Part shown: positions 21,752 to 33,316 of the stretch, piece after piece
Position numbering within the stretch: position 1 is the stretch's first letter
Layout of the letters: the number at the start of each line of letters is the position of its first letter
DNA from: Ilyonectria destructans
Lineage: Eukaryota > Ascomycota > Sordariomycetes > Hypocreales > Nectriaceae
Assembly (NCBI GenBank): GCA_020740775.1
Contig: JAHEWK010000029.1
Location: 310,001 to 374,000, forward strand
Length of the DNA: 64,000 nucleotides
Reading direction: 5' to 3'
The notes under the pieces: generated by a model
The model's database searches: none
Told to the model about the DNA's origin: nothing
Seen by the model: only the letters and a program-made list of their open reading frames with translations
Made by a program: the position numbers and the translations under genes

Positions 21752-22655
21752 ATCAACCAAGGTCTCAATGTTCGAATGAAAACTTGAGCCACGAGGTGAA
21801 GATCCGACGGTAGAGGTAGCCTGTGGCCTAATCTTTGGCAAGTCTCATAATTCCTGCCCCTCCGCAGAAGAACATACAGGCGCCTACTGGACTTGCGACA
21901 GCGTCTGGTGCCTACATACACCATTGAGCCATGAGCTTGGGTATGCAGCAGTTGGGATAGCTGGGAAATGCCAAGGGGTATGGTGAGCTGAATGTCAGTG
22001 GAAGAGCAGATTTTCTTCGGAAAGCCCGGTAGCGCCTCAAGACACGACGCCATAAGGAGAAGCCGTTGTACGCAGTCGGCATGACGAAAGAGGCTGTCAT
22101 GATTCGTGACTCACGTCACTGGTTACTAGTCCGGACTCGGTAATCCCGAGCGAGGTGCATAGTTCCACTGTCGGCCCCAGGCAAGGTGCGTAGTTTCACC
22201 CTCATGCTAGGCTGAATTCTGAAGTTCCTGGCGAGACCAAGCCGTTCCGACTCGGAGACCTTGGACTTGAACCTTTTTTCCAATATTGGTGGGGATGGAT
22301 CCAGAATCTGATGATTGATCTAGGATGCCTCCAACCCCCTCTTTTCTCGAGAACAGTTTTCTAGTCATCTGACAAAGACTAGGATATCGGTGGATCAGAG
22401 GCGTATGCATCCGGGCCTTATGCCGCTACGCGAGGGGTCAATCCATCATCTAATCTAGTCGAGAACGCCGATGACACAACATCCATATCACTTGCCACCG
22501 GAAGAGGGTCGAAGAGCAAGTGAGTCGCGAAGACCTACCGCGTACAGCCTCTCTTTCGCTCGCCTATGCCTGTGACGGTGACAGCGGAGGCGTTGTGGTC
22601 TGTCAAGATCAATCCCGATTCACTTTCTGCCCCACACTTGTTCACTTTGAGAGTG
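21752..22655. other. divergent promoter region of the MOSC and Zn2Cys6 genes
   Basis: About 900 bp lie between the two start codons. CGG and CCG triplets occur, such as GTCCGGACTCGG at about 22130. Zn2Cys6 factors bind CGG half-sites, but no single site can be singled out. No other gene was seen. Confidence 0.35.
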
Positions 22656-24877
22656 ATGATGGAATCCGCACATGCCGCTCCCGTCCCCTGTGGACGCTGC
22701 CGCGAACGTCGCGTGAAAGTATGGTCCCCTACCTCATCGAGGCTCTCTCCCCTTACTGATGGAATTGGGATTAGTGTGACAGGAGACAGCCAAGCTGTAC
22801 GCGCTGTGCGCGGGCCTCCTACCCATGCCCCGCCTATGACCGCGTGCGAGGCTTTCTCGATCAAGGACGGGATATACGCAGGAAGTATGGAAGTGACACC
22901 ACAGCTGGACCAACCCGCACCTTTCCCTCGACTCCCCGAGTGAGGCTGTCCCCTCCATCTCCTGCCAGTCCATTTGGTCACGATGCACGTCCGAGTCCTC
23001 CTAGCCAATCGCAAAGCCCAGCAGTCCCACCACCGCCGCCCTCAAACGAAGTGCGCAATGAGGCGTCGACAGGTTTCGACAACACACTGGATATCGATTT
23101 TGATAACGACTCGTTTTTTGACATTGACCCGGCTATCTATTACGCTCAAGCTGGCAACTGCTGTGGCTTTTTACCCAACGTCCCCATCATAGATGATACC
23201 GAGCTAGCTCTCCCACTCAACGTCGGCAATTGTTTCGATGAAGAAACATTCTCAGCGTTCACCGGTTCAGATGATCTGCCATTAGGGCTTCTCCCCGAAT
23301 CCATTCACGAGCGTGAACTTCATACAGCGGATCTCATTAGGCATTACGTTGATGTCATCAGCCCATGGCTAGATGTATTCGACTCTGACAGGTATTTTGG
23401 TCACGTAGTGCCAAACAAAATCGGACGGAGCCTTCTGGTCAAGGATTCCCTTGCTGCTGTAGCGGCGAAGCAGTTTGGCAATATGCGAAGGGAACAGAAA
23501 AAATCTGTCCGCTACGACTCAAATCGATCTAGTCTTGACTTGCATTACCGGGATTCCAACATTGACTGGCTCTATGAGGCCGCGGGGTTCTATGACAAAG
23601 CCATCCGTCGAATGATTGCATCATTACAAGTTTTGCGGAACCAAGGGCCTATTATGAGCGACGGATCGCCAACTACTCTACTCGCTTCGAGCCAGCCCAG
23701 CCCATTATACACTACGCCATCAACACCTGGACGTCATCAACAACGCACTGAACTCGAGACAATTGACGATCTTCTCGCCGCTGTGTCCATCTTTCTTTTG
23801 TATGAATCACTGGATGATAGACAGCCTAGCATGATGCAGTGAGACCTCTCTTCATGACGCCATGTTCCCTCGCTTACCATATCGAACTATAGGCACATGT
23901 CTGGCGCTCAGCATCTCCTGGGCCTAGACTTCGAGCATAATCCAACATGGTCGCTCAGAATTCCAGCACCCACCATGCAGAGCGATCTTGACACTACAAA
24001 AGCGTGGCGCGCGTCCTTTTGGAACTTTGCCTGCGTCGATTATGTGGTATCCTACGCTGCAAAGAGTAAAACACAACTCGACATTGCAGACAAACGTCTC
24101 TGGCAAGCTGCTGGACTGCCAATGAATACAGCCTCTGATGGCTGCGTCCCAGAATCGCTAGTCCAGAGTGGTGATGAATTATCGTTGTGCAAAATGACAG
24201 AAACAACAGCATGCAGGTCCTTGATCTGGATCGTGTTGAAGACACTGAATTATGTTTCTGTGTTTGTTGCTGAACAAAACACGGATTGGTTGACATCTGC
24301 CGGCCTTTCCTGCTGGGACCATATCCATCAACACCTTGATATCTGGTATCAATCATTACCAGAAGGCTTTCAACCATGCCTCACATCTTCACTGCAACGT
24401 TACCACACCCATGCAGAACGTAGCTCCAGCTCGAGGTCCAGAACTCCGCAGAGAGAATTATCTGCAATTAAAGTACCTTTTCCAGAAATATTCTACAGCA
24501 ACGCAACAGGCGCTGCCACGCTGCTATTGTACCACTTTACCAGGATTTTGTTGCTCCTCCACAAGCCACCGACGCACGAATCATTCAATCCACGAAATGG
24601 AATACAACGCCTCAGTGCCTATCGCCAAGTCTCAAATCAGATCAACCGACACGCCCATGAGATTTGCTCTATTGCTCTTGGCAGACCACAGCCAGCTGTT
24701 CAAATACAGTTGTTTGAACCATTGAATCTGGCCGGCCGCTGCTTGGAAGAGAACGAGCAACAAGTTGTCGTAGCCGATCTTTTGGTGGGCTTGCAGATTA
24801 CTACAGGCTGCTCTACTGAGTGGAGACTGACACAACTGAAAAAAGAATGGGGTTGGGAAAATTTCCCTTATTCATAG
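22656..24877 (+). CDS. Zn(II)2Cys6 transcription factor, likely cluster regulator
   Basis: Three exons (22656-22718, 22775-23838, 23893-24877) give 703 residues. The first splice restores the DNA-binding domain: CGRCRERRVK joins CDRRQPSCTRC...YPC, spaced C-x2-C-x6-C-x6-C-x2-C-x6-C. A Pro/Ser-rich linker follows (about residues 65-100), then an acidic segment (DNTLDIDFDNDSFFDIDP) that could activate transcription. The rest is the fungal-specific middle homology region, with LRRYVDVISPW-like and FLLYESLDDRQ segments. It is nuclear. It stands next to MOSC, divergently, at the edge of the presumed cluster, the usual place for a pathway-specific regulator. An alternative start three bases downstream is equally possible. 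Confidence 0.85.
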
Positions 24878-25136
24878 AGTTATCTGTACATATTGCGTAT
24901 TTGAAACCAGTTGTAGAGGTCAGCCGCAGCAGCTGCCATGAGAATCCAACAGCAGAAACGGGCCAAGAGAGTCTCGTCACGATATGGCTGTCAAGAGAGC
25001 AATTTTCTCCATGTACCTGTCGGAATTGCTGTGACTTCGGAAGCCATCGTTTCAATTCGGTGGCGCTGAATGTACCTTTCATCTGATGCTCTCCGGTTGG
25101 ACCGCCACAGTGGAAGCTTACCACGCAAAGGGACTC
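24878..25136. other. non-coding stretch between regulator and LINE
   Basis: This is 3' flank of the regulator. No gene or structured element was recognised. Confidence 0.35.
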
Positions 25137-26806
25137 GGTTGGATGGATGGATTTTATTTCGCCCGGAGGGAAGTCCCTATAGGGCCTTGACACAATCTAG
25201 TTCACATTTCAGAACATTTGGTACCTGACACCCCAAGCCCCACGGACCGTCGTCTCATCGCTTGCTGCTCAACCTCGTCGCTGCTTGTTCCATGACAGGC
25301 CTGCTTGAAGGCCAAATTCTGCAAGTGTTCAGCATCCTATCTTCGGCAGCTGAAGCACGGTCTGCCAAAATCGAGGCTGCTTTTTGTTAGTATAGCCGCA
25401 CGCTAGAGGTTAGTTTGCCGATGCCGCCGGTCTACCATGCACTCTGCCTTGGTGGCTCTCTGCGCTGCTGCCTTGGCCATCGGTCCCAGTGCAAAACCTT
25501 CGGCCTTGGCCGGCCCAGAGACGAGCAGAATCCGTACACAGCGGAACTAGCAGCAATAGCGATGGCGCTGAAGTGCACGCCGCCCAGGCTTCCTTTTCGG
25601 GACGTGACGGTCATGACGAGCAATCGCTCGGCCGTGGAAGTGATCACGAAGCCTCGGCAGCAATCCGGTCAATGAACTATCCGTCAGATATACGACCGCA
25701 CCAAATGCTTTCGGAAAAGAGGCTGTTCTGTTAAACTCATGTGGGTGCCCGAGAGTGACGGAATAGCTGGCAACCGCCTCGCCTGCGCTGTTGCGAGTCG
25801 CGTCGCACACGACGCCTCCCATTCCTACTATGCCGCCCTTCTGCGAGCTAGACGTTGCTATGATGATGCCATCGACGCCGTTTGGTGCCTTGACCGCCTT
25901 CGCTAGGTCGTCCTCGCCCACCACTGGATGCGGCTGGTCCATGGAGGCACTGCATACTCGTGGATAACCTCCATTCGATCCGTGTGGACCCTTCCCGCCG
26001 CCGAGACAATCTTCTGCATTGGTGATATAAATCGCTTGCTTGCCTTGTTCTTCAAAGCTGCCAGCGGGTGTGTCTTCGGAAGGGTCCGAAGGTTGATGCA
26101 GAATCTTGTTGTGGCTTGTCTGTGTCGTTCCTCTACCGTCTGAATACTGGCTTCGGCCTCGGCCACCGCCGTTGCAACAGTACGGAACGCTCTTGTAATT
26201 GCCTGCGCCCCCACCAGCTGCGCTTTATTCAGCCAGGCAGCTTCTCTTGCGCGGCGAGCGTGTGTCCAGACATTGGAGGCGTAGTCCATCGCCGGCGCGA
26301 CTGTCGCTACGAATAGCTGTCTCGCCAGCCTCGGTGACAACATTTTCAACCTTCTCAGACACATGGCGGCGGTGAGCCCTTTAGCGGCGGCTCTAGCCAT
26401 GTGCTCCTGGTACCGCAGGCCCGCGTCCATAACCGCTCCCAGAATTTTCGCGCTGTTTTTAGGTTTGACCTCGTTCCCTTTGATCAAAAATGGCATGTCA
26501 CTGTTGCGCGCGGTGACTCGCGTGAAGTTGATGACTGCCGTCTTGTCCACTTCAAACGTTGCGCCGCTGCGTCTCTCCCACTCGAGCGCTTCGTTAATGA
26601 TCGACTGAATACCTGCCCGGTTCGCCTCCGTGGTCGGGCCGGTCACCCAGGCCGAGTAATCGTCCACGAATGCAATTGAGCCACCTTCCGCCTTAATCCT
26701 TCTCTGCACCAAATCTGCGTTGAAGAAGAGGAACGCGACTGGCGACTGGTGACAGAGGCGATCCCTGGGGGAGACCTGCTTGGGGTAGCTCCCGCTGCTC
26801 AGATGT
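25137..26806 (-). mobile_element. Tad-like LINE, copy B, truncated and mutated
   Basis: The 3' end is at about 25141 (reverse of CGAAATAAAATCC plus ATCC repeats). The coding region runs from about 26790 down to about 25430. It includes the reverse transcriptase motif GLPQGSPLSP, the catalytic AFVDDYSAW (26640s) and downstream helices (25903-26712). An RNase-H-like segment (25547-25942) ends early by frameshift. A short duplication at about 26735-26750 also breaks the frame. At the 5' side it abuts the hAT element beginning at about 26812. Confidence 0.85.
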
Positions 26807-26811
26807 GTGCC

Positions 26812-27975
26812 CTAGGGATGGGCACGTGTTTAATACACATGTGTATTAAACTGCTTTTTATTATAATGAAGCAGCTTTTTATTCCGAATAAAAAGCGCGC
26901 TTTTTATTGCAATATAACTACCCATATATGAAGCTGCCCAAGGGTCATAGGTATAATACAAATAACCCAGCCAAATTAGGACAATTCTTTCCCCGTTCCT
27001 TCGCTCTCTGACCCATCTTGGACCTCAAATTTGTCCACAATTGTCTCTTCTCCGTCGGAGGCGGGTTGGTGAGTGAACTCGCCGAGAATAGCGTCAACTT
27101 CCAGACTTGATGCGCAATGGATTTCCATATACGTATCTTCGAGAGTAAGCCAACCGTCTTCTGTCAAATCTTCCCAGCTAACCACCGTAGAATCAACCTC
27201 ATTGCGATGATCAAGAGGTTGATTCTGAGACTGCGTTATCCTCTCTAGCACCCGTTCGTTCATGTAGATGAACGCCAACTTGTCAGCGTTGGCTGGTGTG
27301 AGCCTGTTGCGTGCCTTGCTGTGGAGGAAGTTAACCGCCGAGAATGATCTCTCTGAGGGAACTGAATTGGCTATGGTTCCAAAGATTCGAACTGCAAGTG
27401 TAGCCAGCTTGCTGCCTTGATTATCAAGAAGCATCCAAGCATCTAATGGCGTCCATTCTTTTGAATAGACTAAGCTTCCTGCAGCAAACTGGCCGCCCGA
27501 TTGTGCTCGGAAGTGATTAAATTCTCGAACAATATGATGGTAGTCAGCAGGATTGACTGCTGCCTTAAAGAACCGCAGCACTTTCATCATCTGCTGTTCT
27601 TGAAGCTTAGTCCCGACTGTTTCAGGCCGTAATGCAAATTCCGCATAATGAGTATCATATGTTTGTTTATCCATACGGTTTAACCATACAGAATACAGGT
27701 CGCTGAAATTCACATCTTGATGTTGCTGAGATTCGTCAAGTGCTATCCATTCTGCTTTAACCTCTAGCCAACGAGGAATCACATGGCCGATATGAGCCCT
27801 ATCAGCTTCTGAGGCACGCTGACGACTGCTGACAGGCTTAATTATAGCCAAAACAGTCTCTAGGCGTATCCAGAAGTGAGGGTTATTGACAGACTCCAGC
27901 ACCTTTGGAAGAAGCTCGAGAGAGCCGGAGGCTACCTCTGCCCTCACGTCAGGATATTGCAGCTGGAAGCCTTAG
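26812..27975 (-). mobile_element. truncated hAT transposon with the C-terminal part of its transposase
   Basis: One end starts TAGGGATGGGCACGTG (about 26813), followed by an AT-rich subterminal region with a TTTTTATT-rich palindrome (AATAAAAAGCGCGCTTTTTATT-like). The reading frame at 26976-27947 on the minus strand encodes the end of a hAT transposase. The dimerisation block FGTIANSVPSERSFS then LTPANADKLAFIYMNERVL is the diagnostic hAT C-terminus. The N-terminal zinc finger and first catalytic part are missing. The coding sequence stops at about 27975, where the integrase-like element begins, and no opposite inverted repeat is found. Confidence 0.85.
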
Positions 27976-28035
27976 AAGGAGGTATGAACTCCGACCTCTA
28001 CCACGATCTCGAACCCCTGGTCTGCGTCTCGCACA

Positions 28036-30295
28036 ATGCCGAGGCCCCGTAAGGACCTGGAGCGCGTCAAGGACTGGATCCTCGAGCAGCGGCGAGAAGG
28101 ACTATCCATTGACACTATATGTGCCCATCTCCGCGACGATGGGCACGTACTCAACGTCAGAACCCTGAAAAGGAGGTTAGCGGAATGGGGTGCCCAGGAG
28201 TACTCCCCCCTTCACTCAAAGATTGACACCAACACCTTCGTCGAGCTGATCAAAGGCTACTTCTACCGATACGGATATAGCGACACTTCCATCGTCCGTG
28301 ATCTCAAGCGACGCGGCATCGAGATCCCCGAGCGGACTGTACAGGAGTAATATCGTCTGAAGCATGGTATGAAGCGGCGCTTCCGAGATCTGGCTGAACA
28401 ACAGGAGGCTATTCAAAAAGCAAGAGAGTTCCTCTTCCAAGACGACCGTCAGTCTTCAAGCATCAGAGGATTTGGCAGGGGGTATCTATACCATTACGTC
28501 CGCATCCGTGCCGGCGTCCTTGTCGGCCAGAATACCTTATATCGCGAGTACCAAACGAACCCAGAGTGGAAGACGCAGGCCGAATAAAGACGCCTTGCTG
28601 CAGGCTTTCTATCCATACTCCATACTCCATACAGGCCCGTATGGAATATGGAATATGGAATGTACCTCGTATGGAAGCTTATTCCATACGTATGGAATAC
28701 AAAAAATGACGTCATCTCTCAAACTGCCACTATCGTAAAGAAACAGGTTTAGGAGCTCTGCAATTCAGTAATTATACAGTGATTTGCCTGCTGTCGGCTG
28801 CAGACAGAGCTGAGATTGAAGTATGAACCAGCATAAACGATGGGTTTGGGATCGCTCTGAAACAGACTGCAATAGCGGGGATAATATTTTCCGGAATAAT
28901 CCATTATTCCATACGTATGGAATACGGACGGCCCGTATGGAATATGGAGTATGGAGTATGGAATATTCCATACTCCATCACTTATTCCATACGAGTATGG
29001 ATAGAAAGCCTGCCTTGCTGATTGGAAGCACCGGAAGAACTTCCAGGTTCCTAAGCCTAACTTCATGTGGTCTCTCAATAGGTACGAGAAGCTCAAGAAC
29101 TTCGGATTCTCTATCTACGCCTGTATCGACACATACTCGAGAGCCATCATCTGGATATATGTCGGCAGGGGGAACATGACTGCGTTGAGTTCACTCAAAC
29201 AGCTTTTACGAACTGTATCGTACTCAGGGGTCCACCCCCTTTTCACCCGCTCGGATCATAGTATCGAGACTCCTCTTTGGGCCGGAGCCCAGGCGATTCT
29301 CGCCGACCTTGATCAGACAGAGTTTCGGTATACCACCGAGGATAACAACCAACGAGTCCACAGGCAGGGAGCGAGACTGAGCTCCTGTCATATCTGGGGC
29401 CCAAGCACATCGAACCAATGGATTGAGTCTTGGTGGGAAAAGCTACTCAAAGGTGTCGGTCAGCGCTGGATTGCGTTCTCACACGAGCCGATTGATAGCG
29501 GCGTCTTCCAACCAAACCGTCTTGCTCACCAGATCGCGGTGTATGCTCTCTATGGACCCATGATCCGTCAAGAGGTTGCGGACTTCACGGAGATGTGGAA
29601 CGGCCATCGCATCCGGCCACGGAAGAATAGGGAGCATCTCGTCGCCGGGATCCCGATGGATCTGTATAATACAAGCGAAGGGGAGAACTAGGCAGTCCAT
29701 CTAGGGCCTGCGGCTCGAGATGGGCTTGCCCAGATGATGGCCGCTGTTGATTCTATCGATATAGACGATCTTCTTGACCCAATAACAACGGACTGGTGTG
29801 ATCAACAGCTCCGGGATTTTCAGTTCGATGGTCAGCTAGATGGGGAGCTTGATCATAAGCGACCACACCTCGCGATCTACTCACGGCTTAGAGACAAGAT
29901 TCAGGTTCATCTCGACTGCGGGGCAAGTCCGGTGCTGAGCATCCCAGAGAGTTCAGTTGGAGGGCAAGAGAGATTCGTACATAAAAAAGTACTCCATCGC
30001 ACTTAAAAGCTAGCTGACAATGCTTTAGCTTCAGCTCCTCGAGCAGAACTACCTTGAGCCTATTAACAATGGCCTCTCTGGAACTGAGCTACCTGGCGAT
30101 ATTATCAATAGTGTGGATGAGCGGATGGGGGACCTGGGTCACTTTGAGCTAGAGCAACTACTATTTCCTCGTCTGTTTACGAGGATGCCGACTACTTGGC
30201 CTCCTCGTATCAACTCCTCGGGTTCCAGCAGCGGGACCATGGGCAGTGAAGGCAGGGCCAGCCGAGAGCTCCTTATCCTCTGCCTCTACTGCTGA
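28036..30295 (+). pseudogene. integrase-core (DDE/rve-like) element protein, RIP-damaged
   Basis: The start ATGCCGAGG encodes MPRPRKDLERVKDWILEQ, a helix-turn-helix like fungal Clr5-type domains. The segment downstream of 29013 has PNFMWSLNRYEKLKNFGF, IYACIDTYSRAIIWIYVG and SDHSIETPLWAGAQ, resembling an integrase catalytic core. Three in-frame stops interrupt it (TAA 28348, TAA 28585, TAG 29689). Each fits a glutamine codon changed by C to T. A 412-bp MITE (28601-29012) splits the frame; removing it and one copy of its 8-bp duplication rejoins RRLADWKH without a shift. A last exon after a small intron (29970s to about 30030) seems to encode LQLLEQNYLEPINN. The product would be a DNA-strand-transfer enzyme, but this copy is dead. 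Confidence 0.7.
28601..29012. mobile_element. 412-bp non-autonomous hAT-type MITE
   Basis: Perfect 19-bp terminal inverted repeats start CAGGCTTTCTATCC at both ends. An 8-bp duplication CCTTGCTG flanks the element (28593-28600 and 29013-29020), the hAT length. Inside each end are runs of the word TCCATAC and its complement GTATGGA. The interior, roughly 28720-28900, has no coding capacity. Confidence 0.92.
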
Positions 30296-30380
30296 GCTTA
30301 TAGAGTCTCGAGTTCGTTTCTGACCCGCGCGGGTCTCATCCACGTCGCTAGTAATAACCTCGATCTGGTCTTCTGCGCTA

Positions 30381-31416
30381 GCTCTCGAAGGAGGTAGAAC
30401 TGGGCTCAGAGGGGCTCAAGGAGGGCGAGTTGAACTCGCTCCCGATTAACAAGGCTGGCTGTACCTTCACCTCGGTCTTGACTAACTCTTTCTTGATTCC
30501 CTTCTCCTTTTTGAACGGCTTTACGGCTGACCTCGGCGTCTTGATATGACGAGGGGCCGGGATTTGTGGTCGAGGAGGCAATGGCTCATAGAAAACAAGG
30601 AAAAGGAGATATCTGCCCTCTGTTTTACTGAAACGAAAAGGGCAGTCCTCGCCGAAAAGCTCCGCGACTGTCTGTCTCTCCCAGTCGAGGTCGCTCAGCT
30701 CCGTGATACCCTCTTTAATATGGGCGTTCTGAACGAGTCTCTTGTCGAATTGAAGAACAGAAGAGAGGGCAGGCTTGTCCTTGAACTGAGGAAAGAAGAT
30801 GCTGTCGAACTAGAAGTGGACAGGTAAAGATGGTTCCTCGTCGACGAAGGGGCGCAAAGCGACCTTCAGCAGCTCTCTAGCTAAAGACCACTGGGGCTTC
30901 TCGTCTTCGTCTAGTATTTCTCATGGGGTCAGGCCTCGCAAGGAAGACGGTGAGACGCATCGAGATCTTCCGTCTGCTCTTATTTTAGCTCTATTTAGCC
31001 ACAGCCTCACTGAGTTATGACGAGCTCGCCCTCATGCCCCTCGCGATCCGACTCTGGGTAAGTTTGGCATCCCGATACACGGCGGAGGGCCGCGATGCTG
31101 CAAGGATACGGCCAGGGCCGTCTCCAGAGCCGGTGAAGATCGTCTGTGAGGGCGTGGAACGATCAGAGGCTGTTAGGTCGATAGACTGTATAGCGGAGGA
31201 GGTGGAAGCTGTTTCAACGTCTCGAAACGGGACTGGCGAGCTGTCGAGGATGGAGATACTCGTGGGCCAACGTCTCCCGCAATATGGACACAGATTCGAC
31301 CCTGGGTAGCTATCGCGGATGAAATCGTGGCTCCGTTGGTACGATTTAGGCGCCACGGTCTTCGGAACATCGGGACATGTCTGCGATAGGACGTGATCAG
31401 GCATATCTACGTACAA
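30381..31416 (-). pseudogene. second gene of the integrase-like element, unknown function
   Basis: On the minus strand a first exon (about 31416-31015) encodes a leader with CPYCGRRWPTSIS and a Ser/Thr-rich part. A later frame (about 30950-30381) encodes EILDEDEKPQW, ARELLKVALRPFVDEEPS and FDSIFFPQFKDKPALSSVL. It ends in a Pro/Lys-rich tail (PPRPQIPAPRHIK) and an acidic end. The second part contains TGA at 30921-30923 (Trp expected) and TAG at 30810-30812 (Gln plausible), both transition-type stops. The join between the two parts is probably an intron but was not resolved. It converges on the integrase-like gene, so the two may form one mobile unit. No domain was recognised. Confidence 0.5.
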
Positions 31417-31706
31417 GACAAGGTCAGTCGCACAATCTCATGATGGATAGACCCGAGCTTACTTGGGGAATGGATGGGGATAGCCCATAACAGCTATGGG
31501 GTGGCGATGGGCTGGGTATTGACGCTGGTGTGGATGTGTGAGTGGAAGAATTGTGACGCGTCACCAGGAATTATCACGACATATTCCCTGATGGAGATGC
31601 ATCTAAATGAAGAGATACTTCCGGATAGTGTGCGGTACTGTAGTCTTGCAAGGGGGCACAAAATTACTAAGTATTTCAACATGGTTGAGGCTTCCCAAAA
31701 GGGTTA

Positions 31707-31912
31707 TGTCACCCATGTGGTAATGTGCGACCGTACTTCGGTGCCGATGGAATGGCATCAGCACCGGTGGAATGGCATCAGCTCTGCTACATTGAAAACA
31801 GTGCGCTATCATATCAATACTGTAGCCCCATATAAAAAGCCGAAAGCCTATGTGCGAAATAGATCCAGTCATTTTCGTACATGGTCACCCATGTGGTAAT
31901 GCGAGACCGTAC
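31707..31912 (+). repeat. dispersed repeat, copy 2, bounded by 30-bp direct repeats
   Basis: Positions 31771-31900 match 13338-13484 in inverse orientation. Near-identical direct repeats beginning GTCACCCATGTGGTAATG lie at both ends (31707-31736 and 31883-31912). A small internal duplication of TGGAATGGCATCAGC is present. The right edge directly abuts LINE copy C. Confidence 0.75.
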
Positions 31913-31913
31913 A

Positions 31914-32680
31914 GGTGCGCTAGGCTATTTACAATTCTCAGTTTATCGTTCGCGTCTCCCAGAAGCCCCACATTCTTCCTCATCCGCTGATCGGTCTTGC
32001 CTCGCTTGACTGTGAGACAGGCCTGCTTGAAGGCCAATTTCTCCAAGTGTTCAGCATCCTATTCTCAGCAGCTGAAGCTTGGTCTGCCAACTGGAGGTGG
32101 TTTGGTGTTAGTATCGCCAGGTTTGGCTGCTAATTTGGTTAGTATGTTATCCAGCCTGGTTTGCACCAAGTCTCTTCGTGTCCATGGCAAACTTAATCGC
32201 CGCCCGCACCGCCTGTAGGTTAGGTGCCCATTTTGGGCCATCCGATGCCGCCTTTCCTGTTGAATGAGCATGTTGTGTTAATTAAAGGAGAAAAAGACTA
32301 GCGCTAACCAGCGGAGGCTATTGACAAGAAGACATCCACATCCCAGCTACCAATGGATCGGAATAGCCATTGATCCGTTAAACAACGGATCTCAACATTT
32401 CCTCCCAAAAAGAACGAGAGGCTTCCCATCTTTGCCTGTCCGATCCTTCGCATCCCTTCCCGCTGTGCATCCCACTTCGTACACCGGAACAGAAAATGTT
32501 CCATCGTCTCTGCTGCTTGTCCACAGTCGCACATGTCCGATTCTGCTGCTCCAATCCTGTGTATGTAGCTGTTGATCCTAGCTATTCCCGTGTGCAGCTG
32601 TGAGTGTTGAGACCGTATGCCTTTCGGTACGAAAGGTCTTCTTAAGCTCTGGGATTTTTCAACCCCGAAATTTGGCACCC
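31914..32680 (-). mobile_element. Tad-like LINE, copy C (C-terminus and 3' region)
   Basis: The minus strand at 32304-32678 encodes the LINE C-terminus, with a CDCGQAAETMEHFLFRC cluster. The following 3' region shares GACAGGCCTGCTTGAAGGCC and neighbouring words with the other LINE copies. The terminal ATCC tail is missing, cut off at the dispersed repeat. It is diverged from copies A and E, so it is older. Confidence 0.8.
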
Positions 32681-33316
32681 ACCCTTTGCAAAATTACCCG
32701 ATTAAGTGATTACCCGATTAGGTAGCGCAACTGCACCTCCTGTTGGTCCGGATTAACCCCATCCGAATGCCCCCCAGAGGTGCAAATCTTCTCTTCCTCA
32801 TTTGGCGATGCGCACCTGTGAACTCCCATTCGCTCTCTGCGATTAAGTGTGAAGGAGTCTTCTTTTGAGCGTGAAATGCACGTGAAATGCACGTGAAAAT
32901 GCACGTGGGAACTCGGCTTGCGACAGCACAGGAGACGCAAACCGCAAGCGGTCTGCCCAAAAAGAGCCTTGAGGAACGAAGTTAAAGACGAAAATCGGCC
33001 AACGCAACTTGACCAAAATTTTGTTATTTTGAGCTGATATTTTGAGCTGACATAAAATTTGGATGAAGCAGCAAGATCAGCAGCTTGGTCATCGTGACGT
33101 CATCCCAAGCTCGACTGTGAGGTGTGATTGGCATGTCAAGACTATGAAACGTATCAAGGCTCTTTACAAAACATTAGGAAAACCTTAATAGCAACTCGGG
33201 CGGAGTCATGTTACTGGCACTCATTCTCCCAAAAGCTCACGATTAGAACCATTGTGGTCAATTTATTTGATTGCAAGGAAGATACAGCATCTATAGTCCT
33301 CTCTCTCATCGTGAAC
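32681..33316. other. promoter-side region of the MYND gene with short tandem repeats
   Basis: ATTACCCGATTA occurs twice at 32691-32718. Around 32870-32912 the unit GTGAAATGCAC repeats about four times, creating a series of CACGTG-like E-box words. No gene was seen. The TTTTGAGCTGA word at 33028-33052 is also doubled. Confidence 0.5.
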
